DNA from: Calothrix sp. NIES-3974
GTDB lineage: Bacteria > Cyanobacteriota > Cyanobacteriia > Cyanobacteriales > Nostocaceae
DNA: 64,000 nucleotides
Reading direction: 5' to 3'
Assembly (NCBI RefSeq): GCF_002368395.1
Contig: NZ_AP018254.1
Span: 992,001 to 1,056,000, forward strand
Shown here: positions 1 to 10,028 of the stretch, piece by piece
Layout of the letters: the number at the start of each line of letters is the position of its first letter
How positions within the stretch are numbered: the stretch's first letter is position 1
The notes under the pieces: generated by a model
Databases searched by the model: none
What the model saw: only the letters and a program-made list of their open reading frames with translations
What the model was told of the DNA's origin: nothing
Position numbers and translations under genes: made by a program

Positions 1-1232
1 AGGGGATGACGATGGAAGAGGTGTCAAATCGCTTCATTGATGCCTATTTTGAGGATATTCGCCGTTTAAACGTCAAAGATGCAGATGAATATCCCCGTGT
101 TACCGACCATATCCCAGCAATTCACCAACTAATTCAAAATCTGATTGACCAAGATTTAGCCTATGCAGCCGAGGGTGATGTATACTATCGTGTACAGAAA
201 TTTCCCAGCTATGGCAAGCTATCAGGACGCAATTTAGAACAAATGCAAGCGGGAGCAAGCGGACGGGATTTAGAAGACCCAGAAGGACGCAAAAAGGAGT
301 ATCCCCTTGATTTCGCTCTGTGGAAGGGAGCAAAACCCGGAGAACCAGCTTGGGATTCCCCTTGGGGTTCGGGTCGTCCAGGATGGCATATTGAATGTTC
401 AGCCATGATTCGTTCCCGCTTAGGTGAGACAATTGATATTCACGGGGGGGGAGGTGATTTAATATTTCCCCACCATGAAAACGAAATTGCCCAATCGGAA
501 GGTGCTTTTAACAAACCCCTAGCACGATACTGGATGCACAACGGGATGGTCATGGTGGATGGTCAGAAAATGTCCAAATCCCTAGGCAATTTTATTACAA
601 TTCGGGATTTATTAGACGGCAAATGGTCTCAGTATCCCCACCAAGTTGATCCAATGGCAGTGAGATTATTTGTCCTCCAAGCTCACTACCGTAAACCCCT
701 TGATTTTACCGAAGATGCGATCGCGGGAGCAGTTAACAGTTGGAAAACCCTCAAGGAAGGTTTAAGTTTTGCACAGTTATACGGGGAAAAACTCGGTTTT
801 TCCGTTGCTGGTAATCAACTGGATCAGGAATTAATTCTGAAGTTCAATGAGTCGGGGGATGATGATTTTAACTTCTCCACCGGTCTAGCTATCCTGTTTA
901 AACTCGCAAAGGATTTACAACGGGAAGCCAATATCCTCGTCCATGAGGGTAAAACTAAAGTCGATACAGCCGAATTACAACAGCAGTGGTTTACTTTAGT
1001 TACGTTGTCCCAAGTCCTCGGTTTAGAAGTTTTAACAGACAAAGACAACGGCGATAATAGCAGCGATAATAATGGCTTGAGTGATGCGGAAATTGAAGCA
1101 TTGATCGAACTGCGTCAAAAAGCCCGTACAGCCAAGAATTTCGCCGAATCTGACCGCATTCGCAACGAACTACAAGCCGTTGGTATCACCCTGATTGATT
1201 CTAAAGAAGGAACACGTTGGCATCGAAATTGA
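1..1232 (+). CDS. cysS: Cysteinyl-tRNA synthetase, 5' end cut by window edge
   Basis: Class I aminoacyl-tRNA synthetase that charges tRNA-Cys with cysteine in the cytoplasm. About 410 residues are visible; the family is usually near 470-490, so roughly 70-80 N-terminal residues, including the HIGH motif and first zinc ligand, lie before base 1. The frame is open from base 3, and the ATG at 6 is an internal methionine rather than the start. Visible marks are the zinc-site segment around GWHIECS, GGGDLIFPHHENEIAQSE, the KMSKSLGN adenylate-binding loop and a C-terminal helical anticodon-binding part ending LIDSKEGTRWHRN. The gene converges on a minus-strand lipoprotein gene, with a perfect palindrome between them. 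Identification is secure; the true start cannot be seen. Confidence 0.97.
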   Translation, partial: GMTMEEVSNRFIDAYFEDIRRLNVKDADEYPRVTDHIPAIHQLIQNLIDQDLAYAAEGDVYYRVQKFPSYGKLSGRNLEQMQAGASGRDLEDPEGRKKEYPLDFALWKGAKPGEPAWDSPWGSGRPGWHIECSAMIRSRLGETIDIHGGGGDLIFPHHENEIAQSEGAFNKPLARYWMHNGMVMVDGQKMSKSLGNFITIRDLLDGKWSQYPHQVDPMAVRLFVLQAHYRKPLDFTEDAIAGAVNSWKTLKEGLSFAQLYGEKLGFSVAGNQLDQELILKFNESGDDDFNFSTGLAILFKLAKDLQREANILVHEGKTKVDTAELQQQWFTLVTLSQVLGLEVLTDKDNGDNSSDNNGLSDAEIEALIELRQKARTAKNFAESDRIRNELQAVGITLIDSKEGTRWHRN

Positions 1233-1256
1233 AAATATATTACGTGTTGTGTGTGT

Positions 1257-1281
1257 AGAGACGTAGCAGTGCTACGTCTCT
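1257..1281. repeat. Dispersed palindrome between convergent genes
   Basis: A perfect 12-bp inverted repeat (AGAGACGTAGCA, one-base centre) sits between the 3' ends of cysS and the lipoprotein gene. The same sequence type recurs in several other spacers of this window. It could act as a bidirectional transcription stop, though neither side has a clear U-tract. Confidence 0.8.
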
Positions 1282-1290
1282 AATGCAAAA

Positions 1291-3240
1291 TTAGGGTTTA
1301 ATCTCTTGTTCCCCAGTTAAACCTTCCTGAATATCCCCATCTTCCTGGATTTCTTCAAAAGAAGATTTTGGTGTAGATGATTTGAATCGATCCAAATATT
1401 TACGGTAATCAGGTTTATTCGGTTTTGCTGTCTCCGTCGGTAAAGGTATAGGTGTACTGGTAATATCTGGAGTCGGTTGTGGTTTTACTTCCAATTTGAC
1501 ATCTGTATCCGTTTGTTCCTGGGTTGGTTTAGTTACTTCCTCCTCTGATTTTGGTTCAGAACTGGGAGACTTGGGTTTGAAATAATCTAAAAAGGGTTTT
1601 TTATCTGGTTTAGGTGTCTCCGTCGGTAAAGGTGTAGGTGTACTGGTAATATCTGGAGTCGGTTGTGGTTTTACTTCCAATTTGACATCTGTATCCGTTT
1701 GTTCCTGGGTTGGTTTAGTTACTTCCTCCTCTGATTTTGGTTCAGAACTGGGAGACTTGGGTTTGAAATAATCTAAAAAGGGTTTTTTATCTGGTTTAGG
1801 TGTCTCCGTCGGTAAAGGTGTAGGTGTACTGGTAATCTCTGGAGTCGGTTGTGGTTTTACTTCCAAGTTGACATCTGTATCTGTTTGTTCCTGGGTTGGT
1901 TTAGTTATTTCCTCCTCTGACTTTGGTTCAGAACTGGGAGACTTGGGTTTGAAACGGTTTAAAAAGTTGCCTACTTTTGATTCTGGTGCTGTTGTCGGTG
2001 TCACAACAGGTGTGGGAGTTACAACAGGTTCCGGTGTCGATTCCACTTTTGGTGTCACAACAGGTGTGGGAGTTACGACGGGTTCCGGTGTCGATTCCGC
2101 TTTGGGTGTGACAACCGGTGTGGGAGTTACGACGGGTTCCGGTGTCGATTCCGCTTTGGGTGTCACAACAAGTGTGGGAGTAACCACAGGTTCCGGTGTC
2201 GATTCCGCTTTGGGTGTCACAACAGGTGTGGGAGTAACCACAGGTTCCGGTGTCGATTCCACTTTTGGTGTCACAACAGGTTCCGGTGGGTTATAACTAG
2301 GATCGACAATTCCCCTAACTTGCTCAACCGTTAATTCCCCGCGAATAATTTTAGACAGAACATCCTGTCCCTGGGGTTGATAGTTAATCGTTCTAGTCGT
2401 TGTATTAAAAACGTTTTTAATCGGTTCTCCCTGGTCATCCAAAAATTCTAGTTGTACCCAATTTTTCCCTTTCTGAAAACCTTTGAGATAAACTGATTGC
2501 CAACGGTCGAGAACGAATTTATCCCCATTGATTGTACAGCGAATTCGCCAGTCGTTAATACTTCCCTTTTGGTTGCTATTTGTACCTACTTGTAGGGGAG
2601 CATTGGTTAAGTAAAAATCCAATAGAATTGGTTCTGCACCATAATCTCCATCCGGTAGATTATAGGTTAACAATGGTAAATTAGATACTGGATTATTTTC
2701 ATCCGTCTGTGTAAAAATATGGAAACTAACCTGAGCGTAGGCTCCATCATTTTTAAAGGTTTCATACCAGGGTTTTTCCGCAATCACACGTAATGTGTGA
2801 GTTCCTGGTGTCAGATTCGATATTGTTAATGGCTGCTGCAAATCGTATACTTTGGCATAGGATTCTTGGTCGAGAATTACATGTAAATGGGGTCCTAAAC
2901 CATATTTTCGGTCTTGAAAAATCGGTAAATCCTGAACCTGTAATCCCACAGTTAAACTGTCCGTCTGCAACACCTCATCATTCATTGGACTGACAATTTT
3001 TACCTGGGGACGGTATTTATCTAAACTACGGTTTAATTCCTGAATCACCTCCGGTGGAGCTACCTCCGCTAATTTCCCTGACAGCTTTGCAGGTAACTGG
3101 GTCTGCTTCGGTACTCCTAAAGATGGTGGTTGACTGACCGCTTTCTCCCCACCACAACTAGTTAAACCAATAATTAAAACTAATACTAAAAATAAACGCA
3201 GAATATAATTTAACGAACCTGATGAAAATGGTAACGCCAT
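1291..3240 (-). CDS. Repeat-rich lipoprotein with Thr/Pro-rich tail
   Basis: Function not recognised. From the ATG at 3240 the protein (649 aa) begins with a short positive segment, a hydrophobic stretch and a lipobox ending LTSC, so it should be lipid-anchored outside the cytoplasm. In-frame ATG codons also exist upstream (ORF open to 3312), but that start would put 53 residues before the lipobox. The first roughly 300 residues look like a folded beta-rich domain. The rest is low complexity: about five copies of an 18-residue Thr-Pro-Val-rich unit, then three copies of a 62-residue unit containing FLDYFKPKSPSSEPKSEEE and PTPLPTET. The tail may span the peptidoglycan, by analogy with other Pro/Thr-rich tails (inference). 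It converges on cysS. Confidence 0.8.
   Translation of the reverse strand: MALPFSSGSLNYILRLFLVLVLIIGLTSCGGEKAVSQPPSLGVPKQTQLPAKLSGKLAEVAPPEVIQELNRSLDKYRPQVKIVSPMNDEVLQTDSLTVGLQVQDLPIFQDRKYGLGPHLHVILDQESYAKVYDLQQPLTISNLTPGTHTLRVIAEKPWYETFKNDGAYAQVSFHIFTQTDENNPVSNLPLLTYNLPDGDYGAEPILLDFYLTNAPLQVGTNSNQKGSINDWRIRCTINGDKFVLDRWQSVYLKGFQKGKNWVQLEFLDDQGEPIKNVFNTTTRTINYQPQGQDVLSKIIRGELTVEQVRGIVDPSYNPPEPVVTPKVESTPEPVVTPTPVVTPKAESTPEPVVTPTLVVTPKAESTPEPVVTPTPVVTPKAESTPEPVVTPTPVVTPKVESTPEPVVTPTPVVTPTTAPESKVGNFLNRFKPKSPSSEPKSEEEITKPTQEQTDTDVNLEVKPQPTPEITSTPTPLPTETPKPDKKPFLDYFKPKSPSSEPKSEEEVTKPTQEQTDTDVKLEVKPQPTPDITSTPTPLPTETPKPDKKPFLDYFKPKSPSSEPKSEEEVTKPTQEQTDTDVKLEVKPQPTPDITSTPIPLPTETAKPNKPDYRKYLDRFKSSTPKSSFEEIQEDGDIQEGLTGEQEIKP
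1431..1953 (-). repeat. 186-bp in-frame tandem repeats (about 2.8 copies)
   Basis: The unit beginning TCTCCGTCGG starts at 1431, 1617 and 1803 on the plus strand, exactly 186 bp (62 codons) apart. The copies are nearly identical at the DNA level, which suggests recent amplification or gene conversion inside the lipoprotein gene. Confidence 0.9.
1993..2290 (-). repeat. 54-bp in-frame tandem repeats
   Basis: About five copies of a 54-bp unit encode an 18-residue Thr-Pro-Val-rich repeat in the lipoprotein gene. Single-base differences between copies are mostly synonymous. Confidence 0.9.
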
Positions 3241-4085
3241 ACCTATAGGGTCAGGTCTACGACTGATCTTGCTATGGCTACTCCTTTCCCATCTCGCTGT
3301 CCAGGTCTTCATGGCTCATAACCCCCACAACAACTCAAAAATCGGAACGGGTTTATACAACCCTGAATTATTGTGACGCAAACTCCCCTAAACAGCATAC
3401 TAATTCAGTCTGAATATCCCATGTGCTGATTTAAGATTATTACCTCAGATTGCGATCGCCATCTTTTCCACTTTTACGGGTACAAATATCCTATCGTTCC
3501 CCTAGAGATAACTCCATCGCCATACAGCAAATAAACTATTAATAAATGTAACTAAGCGAATAGAATTAATTTATGTTTATAATTTTGGGCAAGTGGTTTT
3601 TAAATTACTTAACATAATAGATTTAAATCCTAAATATTACGTTTATACACAAAAATTTACTTAATTTAGACATACAGAACTTAGTAAAAGTGCGGATTTT
3701 CACCTTTGTCAATGGGAAATCAGAAAAGAAAATCCAAGCTGAAACGCTTACACAGCAAGACATTAGCCGTTTTTCTTGAGAATAAAATTTCCTAATTGTT
3801 TACCTTTGTAAAATAAATCAAAAAAGTATTGACAATTAGCCGGATACATAGGATTGGAACCTAGATTTAGCAAATATTTTGGCGAATTTAAATTATTGTT
3901 AAAATGTCTCCAACTATGTAGGAGAGAAGACTTTATAATTCAACAGAAACCACTCTCCACATGAAAGTCAAAAATTCACTTGCCAGTGCAAACAAGATTG
4001 GCAAAGCGAGTTAAAGTGGATCATAACCACGAAGACCAAGTGTGGTAATTATTAATCCTCAATCCCTTTTAAGAGAGGAGGTCGA
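3241..4085 (+). promoter_or_regulatory. Long psaA leader and promoter region
   Basis: About 850 bp without a long gene separates the lipoprotein start from psaA. It is AT-rich. A TTGACA lies at 3829-3834 without a well-spaced -10, and a perfect TATAAT at 3934-3939 without a good -35. A TTGCCA/TGGCAA inverted repeat lies at 3980-4004. A 17-codon ORF (3961-4014) lies in the putative leader. A strong ribosome binding site, GAGAGGAGG, ends about 5 bases before the psaA ATG. Long, light-regulated psaA leaders are known in cyanobacteria; the exact start site here is only a guess. Confidence 0.45.
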
Positions 4086-6344
4086 ATGACGATTAGTCCT
4101 CCGGAGCGAGAGGAAAAGAAGGCAAGAGTGATAGTCGATAATGACCCAGTGCCAACTTCCTTTGAGAAGTGGGGACAGCCAGGTCATTTCGATCGCACCC
4201 TTGCTAGAGGTCCAAAAACCACAACCTGGATTTGGAACCTTCACGCACTCGCCCACGATTTTGATACACATACAAGCGATTTAGAAGACATTTCCCGCAA
4301 AATCTTTGCAGCACACTTCGGACACCTGTCGGTTGTGTTTCTGTGGTTGAGTGGGATGATATTCCACGGCGCGAAGTTCTCGAACTACGAAGCCTGGTTA
4401 AGTGACCCCCTAAATATCAAACCCAGCGCTCAGGTCGTTTGGCCGATTGTTGGGCAAGATATTCTCAATGGTGATGTTGGTGGTGGCTTCCACGGTATCC
4501 AAATCACCTCTGGCCTATTCCAAATTTGGCGTGGTTGGGGTATTACTAGCTCCTTCCAGCTATACGTCACAGCCATTGGCGGTTTAGTCATGGCAGCTTT
4601 GATGTTGTTTGCTGGTTGGTTCCACTACCACAAACGGGCACCCAAGTTGGAATGGTTCCAAAACGTTGAATCGATGCTCAATCACCACTTAGCAGTATTG
4701 CTAGGTTGCGGTTCCTTGGGTTGGGCAGGACACTTGATTCACGTTTCTGCACCCATTAACAAAATGATGGATGCAGGCGTAGCGGTGAAGGATATTCCCC
4801 TACCCCACGAATTCATCCTCAACAAGAGCGTATTAATTGATTTATTCCCTGGCTTTGCCAGTGGTTTAACACCATTCTTTACCTTGAATTGGGGTCAATA
4901 CGCGGACTTTTTGACCTTTAAAGGCGGACTCAACCCTGTTACCGGTGGTCTATGGATGACCGACATTGCGCATCACCACCTAGCGATCGCAGTTGTCTTC
5001 ATCGTAGCTGGTCACATGTACCGCACCAACTGGGGTATTGGTCACAGCATTAAAGAAATCCTCGAAAACCACAAAGGACCCTTTACCGGCGAAGGTCACA
5101 AAGGTCTGTACGAAAACTTGACCACCTCGTGGCACGCCCAATTGGCAACTAACTTAGCATTCCTAGGTTCGTTGACCATCATCGTGGCTCACCACATGTA
5201 CGCGATGCCTCCCTATCCGTACTTAGCAACAGACTACGCAACCCAACTGTGTATCTTCACCCATCACATGTGGATTGGCGGATTCTGTATCGTTGGTGGT
5301 GCAGCACACGCAGCAATCTTTATGGTGCGCGATTATGACCCAGTAGTGAACCAAAACAACGTTTTGGATCGCGTAATCCGCCACCGTGATGCCATCATTT
5401 CCCACCTCAACTGGGTATGTATTTTCCTCGGCTTCCACAGCTTCGGACTATACATTCATAACGACACAATGCGGGCATTGGGTCGTCCTCAAGATATGTT
5501 CTCCGACACTGCAATTCAATTGCAGCCAGTCTTTGCTCAGTGGGTACAAAGCCTACACACCCTCGCCCCTGGTGGTACTGCACCGAACGCAGCCCAAGTT
5601 GTCAGCCATGCATTTGGTGGTGGTGTAGTTGCCGTTGGTGGTAAGGTAGCGATGATGCCGATTGCCTTGGGAACTGCTGATTTCCTAGTTCACCATATTC
5701 ACGCATTCACCATTCACGTTACCGTTTTAATTCTGCTCAAAGGCATGTTATTTGCCCGTAGCTCGCGTCTGATTCCAGACAAAGCGAACCTCGGTTTCCG
5801 CTTCCCTTGCGACGGTCCAGGTCGTGGCGGTACATGTCAAGTATCCGGTTGGGATCACGTGTTCCTCGGATTATTCTGGATGTATAACTCCCTCTCAATT
5901 GTAATTTTCCACTTTAGCTGGAAGATGCAATCAGATGTGTGGGGTACAGTCGATGCGGCGGGTAACGTTTCCCACATTACTGGTGGTAACTTTGCCCAAA
6001 GTGCGATTACCATCAATGGTTGGTTGCGTGACTTTTTATGGGCGCAAGCCTCACAAGTCATCAATTCCTACGGTAGTGCCCTCTCCGCCTACGGTATCAT
6101 GTTCCTAGGTGCGCACTTCATCTGGGCATTCAGCTTAATGTTCCTGTTCAGTGGTCGTGGCTACTGGCAAGAATTGATTGAGTCGATTGTCTGGGCACAC
6201 AACAAGCTGAAGGTTGCTCCTGCGATCCAACCACGTGCATTGAGTATTGTTCAAGGTCGTGCAGTTGGTGTTGCCCACTATCTCCTCGGAGGTATTGCGA
6301 CAACCTGGGCATTCTTCCACGCCCACATACTCTCGGTCGGCTAA
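4086..6344 (+). CDS. psaA: Photosystem I P700 apoprotein A1
   Basis: Large core subunit of photosystem I in the thylakoid membrane. With PsaB it binds P700, the primary acceptors, the phylloquinones and the shared FX iron-sulfur cluster. It has 752 residues, the normal length. The FX-binding loop [12 protein letters not shown] is present with Cys575 and Cys584, followed by the typical [13 protein letters not shown] segment. Many His residues in the hydrophobic helices are expected chlorophyll ligands. The start is supported by the AGGAGG ribosome binding site just upstream. psaB follows 178 bp downstream, as in most cyanobacteria. Codon use and sequence look entirely vertical. Confidence 0.99.
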   Translation: MTISPPEREEKKARVIVDNDPVPTSFEKWGQPGHFDRTLARGPKTTTWIWNLHALAHDFDTHTSDLEDISRKIFAAHFGHLSVVFLWLSGMIFHGAKFSNYEAWLSDPLNIKPSAQVVWPIVGQDILNGDVGGGFHGIQITSGLFQIWRGWGITSSFQLYVTAIGGLVMAALMLFAGWFHYHKRAPKLEWFQNVESMLNHHLAVLLGCGSLGWAGHLIHVSAPINKMMDAGVAVKDIPLPHEFILNKSVLIDLFPGFASGLTPFFTLNWGQYADFLTFKGGLNPVTGGLWMTDIAHHHLAIAVVFIVAGHMYRTNWGIGHSIKEILENHKGPFTGEGHKGLYENLTTSWHAQLATNLAFLGSLTIIVAHHMYAMPPYPYLATDYATQLCIFTHHMWIGGFCIVGGAAHAAIFMVRDYDPVVNQNNVLDRVIRHRDAIISHLNWVCIFLGFHSFGLYIHNDTMRALGRPQDMFSDTAIQLQPVFAQWVQSLHTLAPGGTAPNAAQVVSHAFGGGVVAVGGKVAMMPIALGTADFLVHHIHAFTIHVTVLILLKGMLFARSSRLIPDKANLGFRFPCDGPGRGGTCQVSGWDHVFLGLFWMYNSLSIVIFHFSWKMQSDVWGTVDAAGNVSHITGGNFAQSAITINGWLRDFLWAQASQVINSYGSALSAYGIMFLGAHFIWAFSLMFLFSGRGYWQELIESIVWAHNKLKVAPAIQPRALSIVQGRAVGVAHYLLGGIATTWAFFHAHILSVG

Positions 6345-6349
6345 TTCGC

Positions 6350-6377
6350 CATCAATTAAAGATTTAATTAATTGATG
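6350..6377 (+). other. AT-rich stem-loop between psaA and psaB
   Basis: A perfect 10-bp inverted repeat (CATCAATTAA / TTAATTGATG, 8-base loop) begins 6 bp after the psaA stop. It has no U-tract, so it is more likely an RNA-processing or stability element of the psaAB message than a terminator. Confidence 0.55.
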
Positions 6378-6522
6378 TTAAGGGTTAGGAGTTGCAGGTA
6401 TGGGTAAGTGAGTTAATTGAATAGTTGGCTTATCGATCCAAAGCTTGTAACTCTTAACTCCCACCTTCACTTTCATCAAAAGCTGAAAACAAAGGCTCAA
6501 GGTCAGAGGATTTATCAAACCT

Positions 6523-8748
6523 ATGGCAACAAAATTTCCAAAATTTAGCCAAGACCTCGCACAGGACCCGACGACGCGTCGGATCTGGTACGCGATGGCT
6601 ATGGGAAATGACTTTGAAAGCCATGATGGGATGACCGAAGAAAATCTTTACCAAAAGATTTTTGCAACCCATTTCGGACACCTGGCAATCATTTTCCTAT
6701 GGGCATCCAGCCTCCTGTTCCACGTCGCTTGGCAAGGCAACTTTGAACAGTGGATTAAAGATCCTCTTCACATCCGTCCCATTGCCCATGCAATTTGGGA
6801 CCCCCACTTTGGTAAACCAGCGATTGAAGCATTTACCCAAGCTGGTGCTAGCAATCCTGTAAATATTGCCTACTCTGGTGTCTACCACTGGTGGTACACC
6901 ATTGGGATGCGTACCAACAACGACCTGTATACAGGTTCAGTATTCCTCCTGCTGTTATCCGCAGTCTTACTATTCGCAGGTTGGTTACATTTACAACCCA
7001 AGTTCCGTCCCAGCCTCTCTTGGTTTAAGAGTGCCGAGCCTCGCCTCAACCACCACCTAGCTGGTTTGTTTGGTGTTAGCTCCTTAGCATGGACTGGTCA
7101 CTTAGTACACGTAGCCATCCCTGAATCTCGCGGTGTTCACGTAGGTTGGGATAACTTCCTGTCGGTTGCACCCCACCCGGCTGGATTGACCCCTTTCTTT
7201 ACAGGTAACTGGGGTGTTTACGCCCAAGATCCCGATACTGCCGGTCACATCTTTGGTACATCCCAAGGTGCTGGTAGTGCAATTTTGACCTTCCTAGGTG
7301 GATTCCACCCCCAAACTGAATCGCTGTGGTTAACCGACATGGCTCACCACCACCTAGCGATCGCAGTTTTATTCATTGTTGCTGGTCACATGTACCGTAC
7401 CAACTTTGGTATTGGTCACAGCATCAAAGAAATGATGAATGCGAAAACATTCTTTGGTAGCAAAGTAGAAGGACCTTTCAACCTACCCCACCAAGGTTTG
7501 TACGATACCATCAACAATTCCTTACACTTCCAACTTTCCTTAGCACTAGCTGCTTTAGGAACCATCTGCTCATTAGTAGCTCAACACATGTACTCTCTGC
7601 CTCCCTACGCATTTATCGCGAGGGATTACACAACCCAGGCAGCATTGTACACCCACCACCAGTACATCGCTGGTTTCTTGATGGTTGGAGCCTTTGCCCA
7701 CGCAGCCATCTTCTGGGTACGTGACTACGACCCCGAACAAAACAAAGGCAACGTACTTGACCGTGTGCTGAAGCACAAAGAAGCGATTATTTCCCACCTG
7801 AGCTGGGTATCCCTTTTCTTAGGCTTCCACACCCTCAGCTTGTACGTTCACAACGACGTAGTTGTTGCCTTCGGTACACCCGAAAAACAAATCCTGATTG
7901 AGCCAGTATTTGCTCAATTCATCCAAGCATCCCACGGTAAAGTACTCTACGGGTTGAACACTCTCCTTTCCAACCCCGAAAGTGTTGCCTACACCGCCTT
8001 CCCTAACTACGGTAACGTTTGGTTACAAGGTTGGTTGGATGCCATCAACAGTGGTACTAACTCCCTGTTCCTAACCATTGGACCTGGCGACTTCTTGGTA
8101 CACCACGCCTTTGCTTTAGCAATCCACACCACCACCCTTGTATTAGTCAAAGGTGCGTTGGATGCTCGTGGTTCCAAATTAATGCCAGACAAAAAAGACT
8201 TTGGTTATGCTTTCCCTTGCGACGGTCCTGGTCGTGGCGGTACTTGCGATATCTCCGCTTGGGACGCGTTCTACCTAGCTATGTTCTGGATGTTGAACAC
8301 CATTGGTTGGGTAACCTTCTACTGGCACTGGAAACATCTGGCAATTTGGCAAGGAAACGTTGCTCAATTTAACGAAAATTCCACCTACTTAATGGGTTGG
8401 TTCCGTGATTACCTCTGGGCAAACTCTGCACAGTTAATTAACGGTTATAACCCCTATGGCATGAATAACCTGTCAGTTTGGGCTTGGATGTTCCTCTTCG
8501 GACACCTAGTTTGGGCAACTGGTTTCATGTTCTTGATTTCGTGGCGTGGTTACTGGCAAGAGTTGATTGAAACCTTGGTTTGGGCACATGAACGGACTCC
8601 ATTGGCGAACCTAGTTCGTTGGAAAGATAAACCCGTTGCTCTGTCCATTGTTCAAGCTCGTTTAGTCGGTTTAGCACACTTTACGGTTGGTTACGTGCTG
8701 ACGTATGCAGCCTTCCTGATTGCCTCTACTGCTGGTAAGTTTGGTTGA
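6523..8748 (+). CDS. psaB: Photosystem I P700 apoprotein A2
   Basis: Second half of the photosystem I heterodimer; it binds one side of P700 and two of the four FX ligands. It has 741 residues, normal for the family. The FX loop [18 protein letters not shown] has Cys566 and Cys575. The C-terminus, ending STAGKFG, is intact. It lies in the same direction as psaA and is followed within 35 bp by a strong intrinsic terminator, so psaAB forms one transcription unit. Nothing in the sequence suggests a far-red or otherwise unusual version, though such calls need an alignment. Confidence 0.99.
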   Translation: MATKFPKFSQDLAQDPTTRRIWYAMAMGNDFESHDGMTEENLYQKIFATHFGHLAIIFLWASSLLFHVAWQGNFEQWIKDPLHIRPIAHAIWDPHFGKPAIEAFTQAGASNPVNIAYSGVYHWWYTIGMRTNNDLYTGSVFLLLLSAVLLFAGWLHLQPKFRPSLSWFKSAEPRLNHHLAGLFGVSSLAWTGHLVHVAIPESRGVHVGWDNFLSVAPHPAGLTPFFTGNWGVYAQDPDTAGHIFGTSQGAGSAILTFLGGFHPQTESLWLTDMAHHHLAIAVLFIVAGHMYRTNFGIGHSIKEMMNAKTFFGSKVEGPFNLPHQGLYDTINNSLHFQLSLALAALGTICSLVAQHMYSLPPYAFIARDYTTQAALYTHHQYIAGFLMVGAFAHAAIFWVRDYDPEQNKGNVLDRVLKHKEAIISHLSWVSLFLGFHTLSLYVHNDVVVAFGTPEKQILIEPVFAQFIQASHGKVLYGLNTLLSNPESVAYTAFPNYGNVWLQGWLDAINSGTNSLFLTIGPGDFLVHHAFALAIHTTTLVLVKGALDARGSKLMPDKKDFGYAFPCDGPGRGGTCDISAWDAFYLAMFWMLNTIGWVTFYWHWKHLAIWQGNVAQFNENSTYLMGWFRDYLWANSAQLINGYNPYGMNNLSVWAWMFLFGHLVWATGFMFLISWRGYWQELIETLVWAHERTPLANLVRWKDKPVALSIVQARLVGLAHFTVGYVLTYAAFLIASTAGKFG

Positions 8749-8782
8749 TAGATGATTAAGCTAATAGTTGTTAGGTAATCAG

Positions 8783-8815
8783 AAATCCCCTACCCTGTGG
8801 TGGGGGATTTTGTTT
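8783..8815 (+). terminator. Intrinsic terminator of psaAB
   Basis: A 12-bp GC-rich stem with one G-U pair (AAATCCCCTACC / GGTGGGGGATTT, loop CTGT) is followed by TGTTT. The 3' end of the convergent methyltransferase gene overlaps the tail, so the hairpin may serve both strands. Confidence 0.9.
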
Positions 8816-9710
8816 AATAGCTCGTTTTTGCTAACTTCTGTGGAAGTGGATAAATTTCTTGTGTAGGAGCGTAGTTAGTAATAAATATTTCTCTGCCTTT
8901 ATAACGAGTTCCTTTACTTGGTTTTTGTTCTTTAATTCCATCCTTCATTGCTTTTGTCAATTTTTGATCATCAGTTCTGTTAATGGTGTAGTTCCATTCT
9001 TTCTCATGAATTACGGTAGCCCAAGAATATAAATCTTGTATTTCTGGACTATTGTCATAAGTCAATAAAAATTTGTATTTATTTTGAGAACGCTTTAGTA
9101 AATTACAAAGTCTATAATGGCATTCTCTTGAAAAAGGGTAGCTATAAAATTTATCTTGATCGGCGTTAAAGTATGGAGGGTCTATAAATAAAAAGCTATC
9201 ATCTTCCACTTGATGTATTACTTCTTCAAAGTCTAGCTGAGTTAATCTCACACCTTGCAGCTTCCCAGATGTACGAATAATATTTTTACCCCAGTTTTCT
9301 GGTCTCATGCTGTATTTATCGCCATATCCCCAATAACAATTTTTCATATTCATGATACCTGAATACGATGTCCTATTCAGGTAATACCATCTTGTTGCCT
9401 TTTCTAAAGAGTTTTGAGGTTGAAAAATATTTTTATAAAAAAAGTGTCTTTCTTTTGTTGCAACTTCATCTTTTAATGCATCAACTAACCGTTCAGGATA
9501 GTCACGAATAAATAGATAAACATTGATTAATTCCTCATCAATATCATTTAACCAATTATTTTTAGCTTTATCCTTAGCAAAGAAGATTGAAGCTCCACCT
9601 GCAAATGGTTCAACATAATGGGAATGGGGAGGAATATACTCTAAAATTAATTTTCTAGCATAAAATTTGCCACCAGCGTACCTGAAGGGTGAGTTAATAG
9701 CTTGGATCAT
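8814..9710 (-). CDS. D12-class adenine-specific DNA methyltransferase
   Basis: Transfers a methyl group from S-adenosylmethionine to the N6 of adenine in DNA. It has 298 residues. The order of motifs is that of the Dam/D12 class: N-terminal FRYAGGK, then EPFAGGAS (SAM binding), then FIDPPY (catalytic DPPY motif), with the target-recognition region between. No restriction endonuclease or specificity subunit is adjacent, so it appears solitary. The recognition site cannot be read from the sequence; GATC is possible because many D12 enzymes use it. Local base composition is AT-richer than the psaAB and chlH genes beside it, and a gene remnant lies just upstream, both hinting at a laterally acquired segment. 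It converges on psaB. Confidence 0.93.
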   Translation of the reverse strand: MIQAINSPFRYAGGKFYARKLILEYIPPHSHYVEPFAGGASIFFAKDKAKNNWLNDIDEELINVYLFIRDYPERLVDALKDEVATKERHFFYKNIFQPQNSLEKATRWYYLNRTSYSGIMNMKNCYWGYGDKYSMRPENWGKNIIRTSGKLQGVRLTQLDFEEVIHQVEDDSFLFIDPPYFNADQDKFYSYPFSRECHYRLCNLLKRSQNKYKFLLTYDNSPEIQDLYSWATVIHEKEWNYTINRTDDQKLTKAMKDGIKEQKPSKGTRYKGREIFITNYAPTQEIYPLPQKLAKTSY

Positions 9711-9738
9711 TGACTTATTGACTTAGTGATAGCTATAG

Positions 9739-9915
9739 CACAGAATAGTATTAAAATACTATTCTATAGACTTTTCCGCACCGGGAGCAGATCAAACCAT
9801 TCGTTTCCTTAACAGTGGCGATCGCAGTGCGAATATTCAGCTAGTTGAAGTGCAAACAAAAAGTCCCTCCCGTTCCCGTACTGGTTTTGATTTTGTCCCC
9901 CTATTGAAGAAATAG
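9739..9915 (+). pseudogene. 3' remnant of an unknown gene
   Basis: A frame open from 9739 to a TAG at 9913 encodes a coding-looking C-terminus (IRFLNSGDRSANIQLVEVQ, ending FDFVPLLKK) with no start codon or ribosome binding site. I read it as the tail of a gene whose front was lost, perhaps when the methyltransferase segment arrived. Parent family not recognised. Confidence 0.4.
9742..9765. other. Perfect 11-bp hairpin upstream of the methyltransferase
   Basis: AGAATAGTATT and its exact complement are separated by AA, 32 bp upstream of the methyltransferase start. It could be an operator for autoregulation or an AT-rich terminator-like structure. No function is proven. Confidence 0.5.
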
Positions 9916-9945
9916 AATAGGAATTAGAACCAAAATTACTATTCC

Positions 9946-9972
9946 GTAGAGACGCGATATATCGCGCCTTTA
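9946..9972. repeat. Dispersed GCGATATATCGC palindrome
   Basis: Copy of the GAGACGCGATATATCGCGTCTC-type palindrome found in other spacers of the window; the right arm is diverged here. Confidence 0.7.
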
Positions 9973-10028
9973 TAAAAATCAACAAAATAAACAATATTAT
10001 AAAAATATTTCTGTTTGTGTGGGGGAAA

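Noticed and set aside
1868-2296. 142-codon plus-strand ORF of GVTTGVGVTTGSG repeats
   Set aside because: Mirror frame of the Thr/Pro repeat arrays of the minus-strand lipoprotein; no ribosome binding site or domain.
3961-4014. Ribosomal protein L36 start, because of the MKVKNSL-like beginning
   Set aside because: Only seven residues look similar, the ORF stops after 17 codons and the conserved Cys/Arg part is absent.
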